Part shown: piece after piece, positions 1 to 11,393 of the stretch
Layout of the letters: each line of letters opens with the position of its first letter
Position numbering within the stretch: the stretch's first letter is position 1
Assembly: GCA_007922225.1 (NCBI GenBank)
Contig: ML679968.1
Coordinates: 6,564,075-6,628,074, forward strand
Source of the DNA: Emydura subglobosa
Taxonomy: Eukaryota; Chordata; Testudines; Chelidae
DNA: 64,000 bases
Direction of reading: 5' to 3'
Notes under the pieces: model-generated
Databases searched by the model: none
What the model was told of the DNA's origin: nothing
What the model saw: the letters and a program-made list of their open reading frames with translations, nothing else
Position numbers and translations under genes: made by a program

Positions 1-115
1 ATTCCACAACTATTTATCACAGGCTTTTTTCTGCACCTTTCCCTGTAGCACTTGGTGCTGGTCACTGTTGGAGGTAGAATATTGGATCAGATGAACCACT
101 GCTTTGATCCAATAT
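1..115 (+). mobile_element. possible CR1 LINE 3' fragment
   Basis: Read on the minus strand this stretch resembles the CR1 3' region seen more clearly at 7685-7800 and 16684-16812: a phrase like 'ggtcagaccaatggtccat', then a cytosine-rich 'ccaacagtg' and 'ccagcaccaagtgct'. It is strongly diverged and cut by the window edge, so the call is tentative. Confidence 0.3.
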
Positions 116-426
116 GGCAATGCCTGTGTTCCTGAGCGTGCATCGGTTGTTGACAGCTCTGGAAAACTACTGCTTCCCTAGATCCAGAGACCATATATAA
201 GGAGGACAGTGACAATGTCAACTTCTCCACAATCCTATCCCAGTATTGAGGCTTCAATCTGGAGGAACTGCCTCTGAGATGAAGAATGTATCTCTGCACA
301 CAAGGATGCCAGTAAATATCAATTGTGATGAAAAATTTTGTGATGTCAGCATCTGTCCACTAAAAACCAAAAAACTTGGTATAAAGAAGCCTTCACCAGT
401 AATGTGAGAGAAACCTAAACAAAGTT

Positions 427-1375
427 GCCAAGACAGAACCAACACAGAAAACAACAGAACACCACTGGCCATCACTTAGAGCCCCCAGCTAAAATCTCTT
501 CAACACATCATTAAGGATCTACAACCTATCCTAGAAGATGATTCCTCACTCGGTCAAGCCATGGGAGGCAGGATTATCCTTGCTTATAGACAGACCCCAT
601 CCTGAAGCAAATACTCACCAACAACCGTACACCATACAAGAAGAACACTAACCCAGGAACCTACCCCTGCAACAAACCCTGTCGCCAACTCTGCCTTCAC
701 ATCGATTCTAGTGACACCATCACAAGTCCTAACCACATCAGCCACACCATCAGGAGCTCATTCACCTGTACATCTACTAATGTAATATATGCCATCATGT
801 GCTAGCAATGCCCCTCTGCCATGTACATTGGCCAAACCGGACTGTCACTATGCAAAAAAATAAATGGACACAAATCAGACATAAAAAATGGTAACATCCA
901 TAAACCAGTAGGAGAGTACTTCAATCTCCCAGGACACTCTGTAGCTGACTTGAAAGTTGCCATACTTCAACAAAAAACTTCAAAAATAGATTTAAGCGAG
1001 AAACTGCAGAGCTGGAACTCATATGCAAACTTGACTCAATCAAAATGAGTCTGAATAGGGACTTGGAATGGTTATCTCATTACAAGAAGTAATTGTCACT
1101 GTTCACACATTTTCACCGTCTAATCAACGGTTGTGAATAGGCCTCATCTATTCTAACTGAACTGACTTTGTTAGCACTTGCTCTCCCCACTGTTATGTTT
1201 CTCACCCTTGGATGTATATATATACCTCCTATCTGTGGTTTCCACTTCATGCATCTGACGAAGTGGATTGCAGCCCACGAAAGCTTATGCCCACAGAAAT
1301 TTATTAGACTTTAAGGTGCTACAGGACTCTCGTTGTGTTTGCTGTATACAGACTAACACGGCTACCCCTCTGGAA
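427..1375 (+). mobile_element. Penelope-like retroelement, 5'-truncated, with 12-bp target duplication
   Basis: The insertion is bounded by the exact 12-bp direct repeat CTAAACAAAGTT at 415-426 and 1376-1387. The plus strand encodes the C-terminal part of a Penelope-like polyprotein: a CNKPC-type cysteine cluster near 668, then a GIY-YIG endonuclease-like block (YIGQTG near 824). A non-coding tail with 'gcagcccacgaaagctt' and 'agactaacacggctac' closes the element at 1375. The same tail occurs at 5927-6166. Penelope-like elements are retroelements whose reverse transcriptase is often fused to a GIY-YIG nuclease. Only the last part survives here, with no reverse transcriptase domain, and it is decayed by stops and a frameshift. 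Confidence 0.85.
668..1095 (+). pseudogene. GIY-YIG endonuclease remnant of the Penelope-like element
   Basis: One frame runs from the TGC at 668 to a TGA at 1046-1048, broken by an in-frame TAG at 803-805. It contains a cysteine cluster (CNKPC, then a later C-x-x-C before the nuclease), the GIY-YIG-like YIGQTG, a basic stretch with HKSDI, and the motif PVGEYFNLPGHSVADLKVAI typical of vertebrate Penelope nucleases. The usual family ending (LNRDLEWLSHY) appears in another frame at about 1048-1083, so there is also a frameshift near 975-1045. In life this domain nicks target DNA for insertion; this copy cannot be functional. Confidence 0.8.
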
Positions 1376-1977
1376 CTAAACAAAGTTTGTCTCACTCAGG
1401 CAGAAATTTTGATATCACAGCCTTCAAGTTCCACTTTAATAAGCAGTACAAAGACCTTAGTGACACTACTGTGAGAACAGGCAGGAACTGTTTTAAAAAG
1501 TTCCCATAAGTGTATTGATTATATACCCCCTTCAGGCTACCAAATTCGGGGCATTACCATATAAGATTTCTCATCAAAGTTCTGGACAAAGTTGATTCTG
1601 AAATTACACCAACACTCAGAGATCGAATATCTGTAAGATTCAACTGCTTTTCTGTTATCTTTTATTGTTCTGTTCCCATTCTCAACCAGACAATAACTGG
1701 TTGCTCTGATCCAGTTTATAGTCTCTGTGTTCATTTTAAGCTCTCTTTGTAAAACTTCTTGATGTTATAAATACTAAAACATGGCTCCTTCCCCCAATTG
1801 GACACCATCAGACTGGATGGTTTTAGTGAAATTTCTAAAGCCTTTCAGAAATGGCTCATGAGAGAATTTTAATTGTTCCTTCCCCAACTCCCTTATGTGA
1901 TTGTTTAGCTTTTCCCAATTTGGTTGCGGTACAATGTAATAAATATTTTACACCATAACTGACTTGTAAAGAGATTA

Positions 1978-1995
1978 GTGTGTGTGTGTGTGTGT
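1978..1995. repeat. (GT)n microsatellite
   Basis: Nine GT units in the intron left of the 2180-2731 exon. Confidence 0.9.
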
Positions 1996-2179
1996 TTGTT
2001 CTTTGCAATAAGACTCTAATTTTTGCTCCTGTGATTATTAATATGGTCAATAAATGATACTGTCAATAATGCCATTTTAATGGGAAAACATGAAAATTAA
2101 CCGTATGAAGGAGGATCCTTAAATGTTTAAGAGAAAAAAACCACACAGTTGGACAGCAACAGGGGAACACTTTACTCAC

Positions 2180-2731
2180 TTTTCCTCTGCAATTTTTGGA
2201 GAAGGAACTTTTGGTAGGAGCTTTCTGCGTTGTTGAGCTTCTTCTAAGAGGTGTTCATCTTTAGGGAAGATTCCCACCATCAGATCCATCGTAGTTTTTA
2301 TTTTCACATTAGGATCCAAAATATCTGCTAGAGATTTATCTTTGCCCACAATCTCTCTGGCTAGCTCCTCAGACTTCCAGTCTTCAAAGCTCTTCTCTTT
2401 GGCCTTCACATAGCTGATTGCAGGGGTGGAGGCATCGCTGTCCTTTAAGTTGTTTCCAACTGCTTCGGCTGGTTGCGAGTCACGTGGTCTAGTTTTGCTC
2501 TCAAGCTCTGGTTCTACGCCCTGCCTTGTGTAAGCACAGAAACGCGAGTAGGACTGCTCAGAAGTGCTGAGGGTTTTAATCTGGTCCTTCTCCAAACCAC
2601 TAGGTAAGGCAGGAGGCTCCATGGTGCTCACGAGGTTCTGGCGACTTTCTTTCTCTGCACTGCTCTCAGAATGAACGATCTTGATGGGAACCATTTTTAC
2701 TGTGGTGTTGTTATCTATCACTCTTTCAATT
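2180..2731 (-). CDS. SHROOM2: SHROOM2 internal exon: start of ASD2
   Basis: Minus-strand exon of 552 bp (1 + 183 codons + 2). The acceptor is a pyrimidine tract ending ccag just right of 2731; the donor is AA|GTGAGT. It codes for [18 protein letters not shown], then [35 protein letters not shown] and KIKTTMDLM, followed by [20 protein letters not shown]; these blocks are near identical to human SHROOM2 as I recall it. The second half is the N-terminal part of ASD2, the C-terminal coiled-coil domain by which Shroom proteins bind Rho-kinase and drive myosin contraction. The middle (about residues 75-115 of the exon) is variable linker. The first base completes an Arg codon from the 10477-11235 exon. 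No stop interrupts it. The last two bases start a codon finished in an exon outside the window. Confidence 0.96.
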
Positions 2732-4799
2732 CTGGAAAAAAAGAGATAGAAATTAACTGTTATAAAGTCAAGATCTTTTTATACTGATTCTTATCTACAG
2801 ATAGGGAAAAGGTGTCTGTCTGCACGGTAACAAAGATCAATTTATTAATAGGAGAGCTGTATAATGGAAACATCTCATCTCACATCTCAAACCCTCAGTT
2901 TAGGGATCTGTCTTTTCTCATACATTTAAAATTAAGGTATTATTTCACTTATACAGATCTCCAGCATTAGCCTCACACTACACAAAACATGACTTTTCTA
3001 TAGACTATAGGACTGACAAAGTGCCACACTTACAACTGTCTTGAAACAGTTCAAAGCATAAGTTAATGAAAAATACAGTTTTAAAAAAACCCTTCCACAT
3101 AAAACATGAAAGTCTCATAATCGAAACCTTGTTTACCTTGGTATAAATGGAAAGAGAGAGAGAAAGAAAAAATATTTAAAAGAGAGGGAAAGAAGAAGAA
3201 AAAAACCCCAGCTACTCAAAAAGGAGTATTTATATTCAATTTTGCATTGTTTTATTAGTGACAGTCTATTGAAGGGATCCTCTAATGCATACTGCTGAGC
3301 TATCTTGCACTTAAGACAAGACATTCAATCAAGAACACATCTTTTTTCATTGTAATTTAGATTCTAAATTAGAGAATAACATGTTAGATAAACAACAGTT
3401 CTGTTTACACTGCTACAGCGTGTGCACTGTATGGACAGTATAAAAGTCAAGTTCAGATGGCATGGTTTCAAGTTTGAAGAAAGTTTAAAATTATTGCTTT
3501 AATGTTGTGGGTTTGGAAGGGTCAGCCCAAGCAAAGGAACATTGCTAAAATTTCTGGTTTCTGCTGGCTGGCTTCCTTTTAGATTAGTGACTCAGAGACA
3601 TACGATAGTTTCTTGGCTCTATCTATGGGTGTGCCCCAGAATTAAGTATAAAGCTATACTTTACTGTACTTTCATGGGAACAGAAAATAAAACAAGACTG
3701 TACTCCTCTGTAGTAGTCATCTATATATTTAATTTTTGAGTCTGTATGAACATAGAGACTACATTACACACATTCACTCACCGCTGCATGAAATGACATC
3801 TCTAGGTGATATTTTGACTATAATGCATGTGCAATATTCTAATAGAACTAAAAAATAATTCTTCTTAACGTAAGGAACATCCCCTCCCCTCCACCTCCCC
3901 ATCCTTCTCCAGTAAGAATCTTTTCAGACTGTCAGTCATTTTGGAAAGTTCACACTCAACTCTGTCCTCCACTCCAAGCTCTCTTAGGTCATGATTCAGC
4001 AAATCACCTAAGCATGCATTTAAGAATGACTGACTTAAATTGGACTTACGCGCAAAGAACATGATCAAGAGCTCTGCTGAAAAAGGACCTTGTTTCTTTT
4101 TTCTCTTTTCTTTAAAAAATAAAACACTCATAAGGAAGAAAGAAAAACCCACCTTAAAAATGAAAGACAACAATTCTACACTAAAATGGCAAGCCTCAAG
4201 TCTGAGCAGTTGAGTGCTAGTGCTATCATGCTGCTTGGCCCTGGTGTGATAAACAGAGGGTGAGATTTTCTAGAGTGCTAAGCATTACCATCACTCTAAT
4301 TTACCCAAAGTCCGTGCTAAAATTCCTGTTGACTTCAGTGGGAATAGAGACAGACCAACGCAGGGTGCTTCTGAAAATCTCCTCCGCACCACGTGCATTT
4401 CGATACATGCACACACACCCATAATACCGGTTACATATTTCCTGGTCTATTGTATTAAATTCCAAATCCTCATACAAACTACACTTGTGCGTATCATGAA
4501 GATGAGCCCACACCAATGGCACAATTGTTTCCATAGCATAAGGGTACCTAAATTATTATGGAGTGGCCATTGCTGCTCTGTGATAAATGTTGAAGCCATC
4601 TTCCCGTTATAATTATAATCCCAGTTTTTATTCTCTCCTAACAGCCCCCAAAAGAAACAGATCCCCTGAAATCTGGCATCCAGCCTCTCGTACTCGAGTA
4701 GAGATTTCCCCAGAAGTTTAGTGAAATTCAGAGAAGGAATTTGGAAAATAAAGAGGTTTTAAAATTTTCCAACGGTTCACTTAGTCAGAAGTGCCCTAA

Positions 4800-5335
4800 A
4801 TTCATGTGTGTGTGGGGTAGGGAGGGGAATATGGAGACAGTGGGGGATAGGAGATGGGAGAAATGTGGAGGGGAAAGAATCAGATATAGAGAGGGGGACA
4901 AAGGAACAGAAGAGACATGGATTGGGTAGGGATCACACAGAAGGACTGCAGGCAGCTATCCTCCCTGCTTTTTGAATGACCATGTAGAGGCAGCAGGGGG
5001 CCATAAAGAAGGGGGGAAACAGATTGGCAGAATATGAAGGAGAGTAGGGCAGGGGGAAAAGGCAGAGAGTGAGGTTGGAGATTGACTGGGGAAGACACAG
5101 AGGATGTGCGCGCAAGGGGAGGCATGAACACAAGTGCAGAGACCTTGATGAGGTATCGATCGTAATGCAAAGGACCAGAGGGAGCATGGGAAGCGGAAGG
5201 GAGATCCTAGGACACTCTCTAAGGGGCAGTGGACATGAGGGTGGGGACAGAGGACAGCAGACAATGGAGAGGTGGAGTCACAGAAGATGGATGCAGGGGA
5301 CTGGGGAAGAGAAGGATGGATGGAAGGATGGAGTC
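4800..5335. repeat. purine-rich low-complexity tract
   Basis: The plus strand is strongly G/A-rich, with runs such as gggga and a short GGAT/GGAA cluster near 5310-5333. Overlapping open frames on both strands here come from the biased composition, not from coding. Confidence 0.6.
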
Positions 5336-5926
5336 TTACCCAAGTTAAAAATCTATAATATCTGGAATATGTTAAATGCCTAGAGCTGCTTACGTGATGA
5401 AAGCTTCCCTCCCCACTTTCTCCACACTCCTTCAACCCTACCCCAGTATTACTCCCTACCCTACACACACCTCCCATGGACTTATTGAAATCTGCAGAAG
5501 AGGAGTCAGGTTTGGGTTTAAGAGCCAGATTTAAGAGACCCTGGCTGCTGGAGCAGGGCTTTCCTCACCTCCTTGTTCTATGTCCTAATCCAATTTACAT
5601 TTTTGGTACCCATTAAGAAAACAGGGAAATTCACAAACGAACAACAAAAATATAGTTGAAGAGTTCAGGCTGAAAGAGTGCTTGAATGGAGTCCAGCCAA
5701 GGCGCTGCTCCTCCTCCCCCAAAACTATGCTCTCTTTATAAACATTCTACACTTGTTAAAAGACCTGCAAGATGTACAGGTAAAGGAACCAGCCGGCTCC
5801 CTCCTGCCACATGAGTTCCACTAACCATGCAAACTTAACTTTGGCCCCTTTGAAATATGCTGTTGAGTGTGTACAGCTGATCTTATGTATTGTTTATTAA
5901 GACAGATTGTCCACAGTCCCTAAAGA

Positions 5927-6166
5927 TCCAGAGGGGTAGCCGTGTTAGTCTGTATGCAGCAAAAACAACGAGAGTCCTGTAGCACCTTAAAGATGTGGCT
6001 AGGACCTGTGCCCTCCCCATTGTTGTTTCTTACCCTTGGATATATACACTTCCTATCTGTGATTTCCACTTCATGCATCTGACAAGTGGGTTGCAGCCCA
6101 CGAAAGCTTATGCCTGCAGAAATTTGTTAGTCTTTAAGGTGCTACAGGACTCTCGGTTTTTTTTAA
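5927..6166 (+). mobile_element. short Penelope-like insertion with inverted tail arm and 10-bp target duplication
   Basis: The exact 10-bp repeat TCCCTAAAGA at 5917-5926 and 6167-6176 brackets the element. The left arm (5928-5991) is the reverse complement of the tail of the 427-1375 element ('gaggggtagccgtgttagtc'). The right part (about 6000-6155) is the same tail in direct orientation ('gcagcccacgaaagcttatg'), ending in 'gctacaggactctcg' plus a T run. The direct part lacks the terminal ~40 bp, which are present only in the inverted arm. No coding sequence remains. Confidence 0.85.
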
Positions 6167-7684
6167 TCCCTAAAGAGATATGGACACCCAAATCTCATTA
6201 GGATTAGTGGGGACTGGGCATCCAAATTCCCATTGCAGTTTATGAACAGTCTCAGTCCAAATATGTAATCAAGATTTCCAAAGGAAAATAATCCCAGGAC
6301 ATACAAATTATTGGGCTCAATGCTGGGGTAGGTAACGGGGTGAAATTCTATGACCTGTGATACACAGGTGGTCAGACTAATTGATCTGATTGTCCCTTTT
6401 ACCTTAAAAATCCACGAGGCTATATGAACACTGATGTAGGTTTTCTCACAGTGTGATGTGTTGGTGTAGTAGAAGAATGCCCATCGGAATAAGAAAAAGT
6501 GGAATGAATAATACACTGTTTTGTTGGTTATATGGATTGTGTATGATTATATAAAGTATGTGGAAAGGAGAGGGAGTTTTGAGAGAGAAGTAAAGGGCCC
6601 TGCACAGGTATGGAGAGATATGCAGAAGAGGATTGCTTACAAGTTTGGATATTTCATATCAACTATATTGCTTAGAAACTAATACACATAATGTGTGTTT
6701 TTAGTTAGTAAACAATACAATAGTTTACCTGAAATGTATCACTTAAATATAAGTGGGACTATGCTCTTTATTTTGTAACTGGCATTTTCTTTTTCTTTCT
6801 TTTTTGCCAATGTAAGGCTTAAAGTTAAAGCTGGATGGGCAGTGCAATCCAGGTGGGGCAACGGTAAATGAAGGAGAATTATATGGCAATGGAGAACTAT
6901 TCATTTCCAAATTTACTAATATTTGTGGTATTTTTAAGAGTTATTTGGGTAAAAAAGTGTAATTTCACTGGAAATATACTGAAATGCACTTTCAATCTTA
7001 ATTCTTTTAAGAAAGCTTTTCAATTGTAACTCTGTTTTACACACCATAAGTACAGTGTGTTTCCTCAGGTAACAAAATAATTCTAGCTAAGATGTTGCAG
7101 AAATCTCCATATCTATCCAACTTACATTATCAGCAAAACATCTTCCCTACAGAAGGGCAAACAGATACACATTAACAGTACCAGACAGTAAAAGCCCATA
7201 GCGCACACGCTGACTTTCCTGAAAACTGGCATGCAAGGAATCACAAAAGTGTCAAACATCATTAAGTTGTATATTTATACCAAACTACTCAATGTATTCC
7301 ACTTATGAAATAAATACAATAGAGAGCAGTGATATGACCCATATTTTTCCACTTGTTACAGTCAGTAATTGTTTCATTAGATCAGTAATTTGAGGACAAT
7401 AAATTGTGCACATATACAAGAATTGTGGCTGAGATTTTTAGTGTTAATGGAAGATGTATGGCTAAATCCCCATGCACTGCTTTCAAAATGTCAACCAATA
7501 TATGTGCATATAATCAGGCACATCTCAACATTAAAGTTGTGTAAAAAGGCAAAGCTAAATAAACTTAATTTACCAAGTACCCTTCAATACCCATTCACAA
7601 TGCAGTACGGTAAGGATGTCATTACCATGATTCACCATTGTGCCTAGAGATTGGAAGTCATCTTCTATATTTCACTTTTGTAGT

Positions 7685-8762
7685 AAGTACATTGGAATAG
7701 CCACACTAGGTCAGACCAATGGTCCATCTAGCCCCATATTTTGTCTTGATAGGGGCTGGTGCCAGATGATTCAGAGGGAATGAACAGAACAGGGCAATTA
7801 TTGAATAATCCATTCCCTGTCATCCAGTCCCAGCTTCTGGCACTCAGAGGTTTAGGAACACCAAGAGCATGGGGTTGCATCGCTGACCATCTTACCTAAT
7901 AGCCATGGATGGACCTATCCTCCAGGAACTTATCTAATTCTTTTTTTAACCCAATTATACTTTTTTCCTTCTCAACATCCCCCTGGCAATGAGTTCCACA
8001 GTTTGACTGTGCATTGTGTGAAGAAGCATTTCCTTATTTTTGTTTTAAATGTGCTGTCTATTATTTTCATTAGGTGACCCAGGGTTCTTGCGTTATGTGA
8101 AGGGTTAAATAACACTTCCTTATTCACTTTCTCTACATTATTCATGATTTTTATAGACCTCATCATATCCTCCCTTAGAGGCCTCTTTTCTAAACTGAAT
8201 AGTCCCAATCTTTTTAATCTCTCCTCATATGGAAGTTATTCCACACCCATAATAATTTTTGTTGTCTTTCTCTGTACCTTTTCCAATTCTAATGTATCTT
8301 TTTTGAGATGAGGCAACCAGATCTACACATGGTATTCAAGGTGTGGACGATGGATTTATATTATGGCATTATGATATTTTCTGTCATATCATCTATTCCT
8401 TTCCTAATGGTTCCTATCATTGTTTGCTTTTTTGATTGCCATTGCACCTTGAGTAAATATTATCAGAAAACTATCCATGATGACGCCCAGATTTCTTTCT
8501 TGAGTGGTAACAGCTAATTTAGACCCCATCATTTTGTATGTATAGTTGGGATGATGTTTTCCAATATACATTATTTTGCACTTATCAGCATTTCATTTAC
8601 CATTTGTTGCCCAGTCATCCAGTTTAATGAGATTCTTTTGTAACTCTCTGCTGTCAGCTTTGGACTTAATTATCTTGAGTAATTTTATGTTATCTGCAAA
8701 TGTTGCCAATCTCACTGTTCACCCCCTTTTCCAGATCATTTATGAATTCATTGAATAAGTTT
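7685..8762 (-). mobile_element. CR1 LINE, 5'-truncated
   Basis: Minus-strand CR1 covering the end of the reverse transcriptase and the 3' region. Readable pieces include GLFSLEKRPLREDM, KIMNNVEKVNKEVLF, SPSHN-like NPSHNARTLGH and FFTQCTVKLWNSLP (7972-8208), all typical of the CR1 C-terminus. Further right the minus strand reads through degenerate remnants of the region downstream of the catalytic motif. The left end carries the 3' phrase 'ggtcagaccaatggtccat'. Many stops and frameshifts make it an old copy. Sequence after about 8762 no longer resembles CR1. Confidence 0.85.
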
Positions 8763-9460
8763 TCTTATTTTGCTTTCTGATGTAATGGTCGCAGCAATGA
8801 GATGTATTTTCAAAATCTGAATTTCCTTGTTTTGAACTAAGAAAATACTTTAAAGAAACAAATTACAGCAATTTATAATTAACAGATTACAGTGCAAGTA
8901 TTTCACCAAATTCCCCTTTAACCTACTGAAGCCCTCAAGCTCTTTACTAAGGCAAAACAAGTGATGTTTGGATCCTGACTTCTGGACAGGCTTCATTAAA
9001 AACAACAGATTTCTGCCATAAAAAATGGTCAGAAAAGGAAAAGGTAATTTGCTGGCTGTGAAGTCACATTTTATTAAAATCATGAGGTGCAAAAAAATCT
9101 AGACACATGCAGCCATACCAGCAATCTGCCCTCTAAAAAAATGCTTTCATTTTACAAATACCATTTTTGAATCTGAAAAATTGAATATAGCATGGATAAA
9201 TCTATATCACTCCTGTGGAAAATAACTGGACTTAAACACAGAGTATACACTGCGAACATAGACAAAAGTATATAGTTGCTGACCTTTAGAGAAATATGTT
9301 TCTTTCACATGTTTCATATGTTTCTATAGCAACCTCAATATTCATTGTTTCTCTCCACTTTTCAATCATGAATTATAATGTCAATGTGTTTAATAAAAAT
9401 TTATATTCCTGAGCCTCCTGGAAGGGTTTATTATCTTACAGGAAAATGACTGTTTATGAC

Positions 9461-9747
9461 ATTATTGTATGCAGTGTTATTGTAGCCATGTTGTTCCTGG
9501 TATATTAGACACGGTGGGGTGAGAAACTTTTATTGGACCAACTTCTGTTGGTCTCCTTCAGGTCTGGGAAAGGTAACTAAAGTGTCACAGGTAAATACCA
9601 GATTGTATTTACTTTGTATTTAGCAGTGACTGACACTCTGAGTACATTTCCCAGACCTGAAGAGCAGCTCTGTGTAAGCTTGACAGCTTGTCTTTCACCC
9701 TAACAGAAGAGGGTCCAATAAAAAATATTACCTCACTCACCTTGCCT
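9461..9747 (+). mobile_element. Penelope-like hairpin insertion with 11-bp target duplication
   Basis: Flanked by the exact 11-bp repeat CTGTTTATGAC (9450-9460 and 9748-9758). The left arm (about 9461-9605) and right arm (about 9620-9747) are imperfect reverse complements: 'caggtctgggaaaggtaact' on the left answers 'acatttcccagacctgaag' on the right, and 'attggaccaacttctgttgg' answers 'acagaagagggtccaataaa'. The left arm includes the inverted terminal phrase 'gtagccatgttgttcc', which the right arm lacks. This tail family is distinct from, but resembles, that of the 427-1375 element. Confidence 0.75.
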
Positions 9748-9965
9748 CTGTTTATGACGTTAGCAGCATGGGATGCCATACTTCAGACTACAAAACAGAT
9801 TACATTTGCTTCAACATCAGACACAAAGTGTATTAAAATAGGAGAGGAAGAGGGAGAAGACTGGTTTATATTCTCTGACATTGGCTTCCAATTCAGCTGA
9901 TATAAAAAGTGATGCCATTAGTTAGCAACTCAGGCAATGCCAAGCTGCATAACAACTTTTATTTT

Positions 9966-10010
9966 AAAAAAACCAAACCAAACCAAACCAAACCAAACCA
10001 AACGAAACCA
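9966..10010. repeat. (AAACC)n tandem repeat
   Basis: About eight AAACC units following an A run, the last interrupted by a G (AAACG). Confidence 0.95.
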
Positions 10011-10476
10011 CAGAATTCATAATTTGCAGAAGATAAGCGTACCTCACACGTAAATGTTTGGAATAGGTGCCACCAAAATGAATGCAATTTTCTTGCAAAA
10101 TAACTGTTTTAGCTCCCTGCATGTAGTGGATTAGAAATCGCCCATAGTTCAGAAAAACATTTCATCCCATTTAGATGGTTTCTGTAATGGGAATTCCAGT
10201 TGAAATTTTAGAGCGAAAGAGCATTGCTATTGATCTGGTTCTTCAGCAGAAACCAAGACAAGCCAATTGAATGATTCCAATAGAATTTCCAATACAGTTT
10301 AGATATTTGTTGTCATAGTTGCTATTGACCTACAAGTGCGTCACTTGCAAGACATGCTGTAAAGGTTAATACTGAATAGACCCTAAGGAGGTTTCTTCAC
10401 ACTTAACTAAAAGCAACAACCAATTATTAACAAAACCTAACCTGGGGAAGGGGCTTCTATTGTAATGGCACAATAC

Positions 10477-11235
10477 CTTGCTGGGTTCTCATCCGGGACA
10501 GATACAGGAGGCTTGTCAGTCAGCTTCTGTGGAGCAAACTGAGGTGAAGGGGACCTTGATGTCTCCATTCCAGGTTTCTGAAGGTAACGATACTTTGAAG
10601 ACAATACAGGTTCGGATTTAAGATGTGCTTTCTCTTCTAAGTGCTGACACACATTCTCTGTGGATGCTGTTTGCCGGAGCCCCAGAGGATGAGCGCTCCT
10701 TAGTTTTCCACCGAACGCGGCAGGACTCTGAGTGAGAGAGGAGTGACCCGTAATTACCTCACCAGAGCTGAGGGAAATGGACTGAATGGGCTTGCTGGGT
10801 ACTTCCAGCAGAGATTCTGAAGAGATGCTGAGTGATGTGGAATTGTCCTGGCACCTGTATTTATTATCTCGTTTGGGTGGGGGAGGCCTCTGAGGGACAG
10901 GTCCACATTTCTTGTTCAGCAACGTCAGCTCTGTCCACTGACTTTCCCCTCCACTGCCTTGTGGAGGAGAGGGGTGGCTCTTGTGCAATGTCTGCGGCTC
11001 AGAACAAGTGAGAAGGGGCAAGCTGCAATCTTTGCTTTTCTCATTCACGTTTTCCTGTGAGTATCTGTAATCACTGGGCAATGTCCCGGACCTCCCCCGG
11101 CTCTCCTGAGACAAGACAATAGATTCTCTTGTGTGAAGTGGTCTAACAGATGCCTTCCATTTGTGTCCTAAATTTTGGTCCAGCTGAGCTCTTTGTTCTC
11201 CTGGGTTATCTTCTGGGAATCCTGTATCAGCTTGC
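10477..11235 (-). CDS. SHROOM2: SHROOM2 internal exon: proline-rich region between ASD1 and ASD2
   Basis: Minus-strand exon of 759 bp (1 + 252 codons + 2), acceptor tttctag before 11235 and donor GCAAG|GTATTG at 10477/10476. It reads RQADTGFPEDNPGEQ..., continues with RGRSGTLPSDYRYSQEN, the proline-rich VPQRPPPPKRDNKYRC and METSRSPSPQFAPQKLTDKP, and ends PDENPA plus a split Arg. The last two blocks match human SHROOM2 closely; the rest is low-complexity, Ser/Pro-rich and less conserved, as usual for Shroom linkers. The APP/PPPP stretch could bind SH3 or EVH1 partners, which is inference only. The open frame continues a few residues past the donor, but similarity stops there and the 2180-2731 exon joins in phase. 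Confidence 0.95.
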
Positions 11236-11376
11236 CTAGAAACAGAAGAAAAATCATTAGTCAGTCTTTGTGTTATTACTTCCTCCTGTGTATTGCTACA
11301 GAAGTACCAGGAAGCTTGGAGACAGATTATGTCTGCCACATAATATCAACTAACAGTTACAACCTACTTTAAAAAA

Positions 11377-11393
11377 TATATATATATATAATA
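11377..11393. repeat. (TA)n microsatellite
   Basis: Short TA run close to the acceptor side of the 10477-11235 exon. Confidence 0.8.

Larger units (their letters stand above)
1..2179 (-). other. SHROOM2: SHROOM2 intron after the 2180-2731 exon (partial)
   Basis: Non-coding on the SHROOM2 strand from the GTGAGT donor at 2179 to the window edge. It holds a possible CR1 scrap at the edge, a Penelope-like insertion (427-1375) and a GT microsatellite (1978-1995). I looked on the minus strand for the next SHROOM2 exon, which should encode the rest of the ASD2 coiled coil, and did not see it, so this intron continues beyond position 1. Nothing else is recognised in 1388-1977 or 1996-2179. Confidence 0.75.
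2732..10476 (-). other. SHROOM2: SHROOM2 intron (7.7 kb)
   Basis: Lies between the 10477-11235 and 2180-2731 exons. It starts with GTATTG at the right end and finishes in a pyrimidine tract plus ccag at the left. Contents: purine-rich stretch 4800-5335, Penelope-like copies 5927-6166 and 9461-9747, a CR1 at 7685-8762 and an AAACC repeat at 9966-10010. I see nothing recognisable in 2735-4790, 5340-5910, 6180-7680, 8770-9445 or 10015-10470; open frames there are short and lack any family signature. Confidence 0.85.

Noticed and set aside
1268..1474. 68-residue plus-strand frame over the Penelope tail
   Set aside because: Crosses the element boundary at 1375; the tail is non-coding in all copies here.
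4956..5477. 173-residue minus-strand open frame
   Set aside because: Lies in the purine-rich tract. Overlapping frames of similar length exist on both strands, it is Ser/Pro/Cys-rich and has no recognisable motif.
10437..10476. Extension of the third SHROOM2 frame (YCAITIEAPSPG)
   Set aside because: Intronic: it follows the GTATTG donor, and the 2180-2731 exon restores the conserved RIERV...DNNTTV reading.
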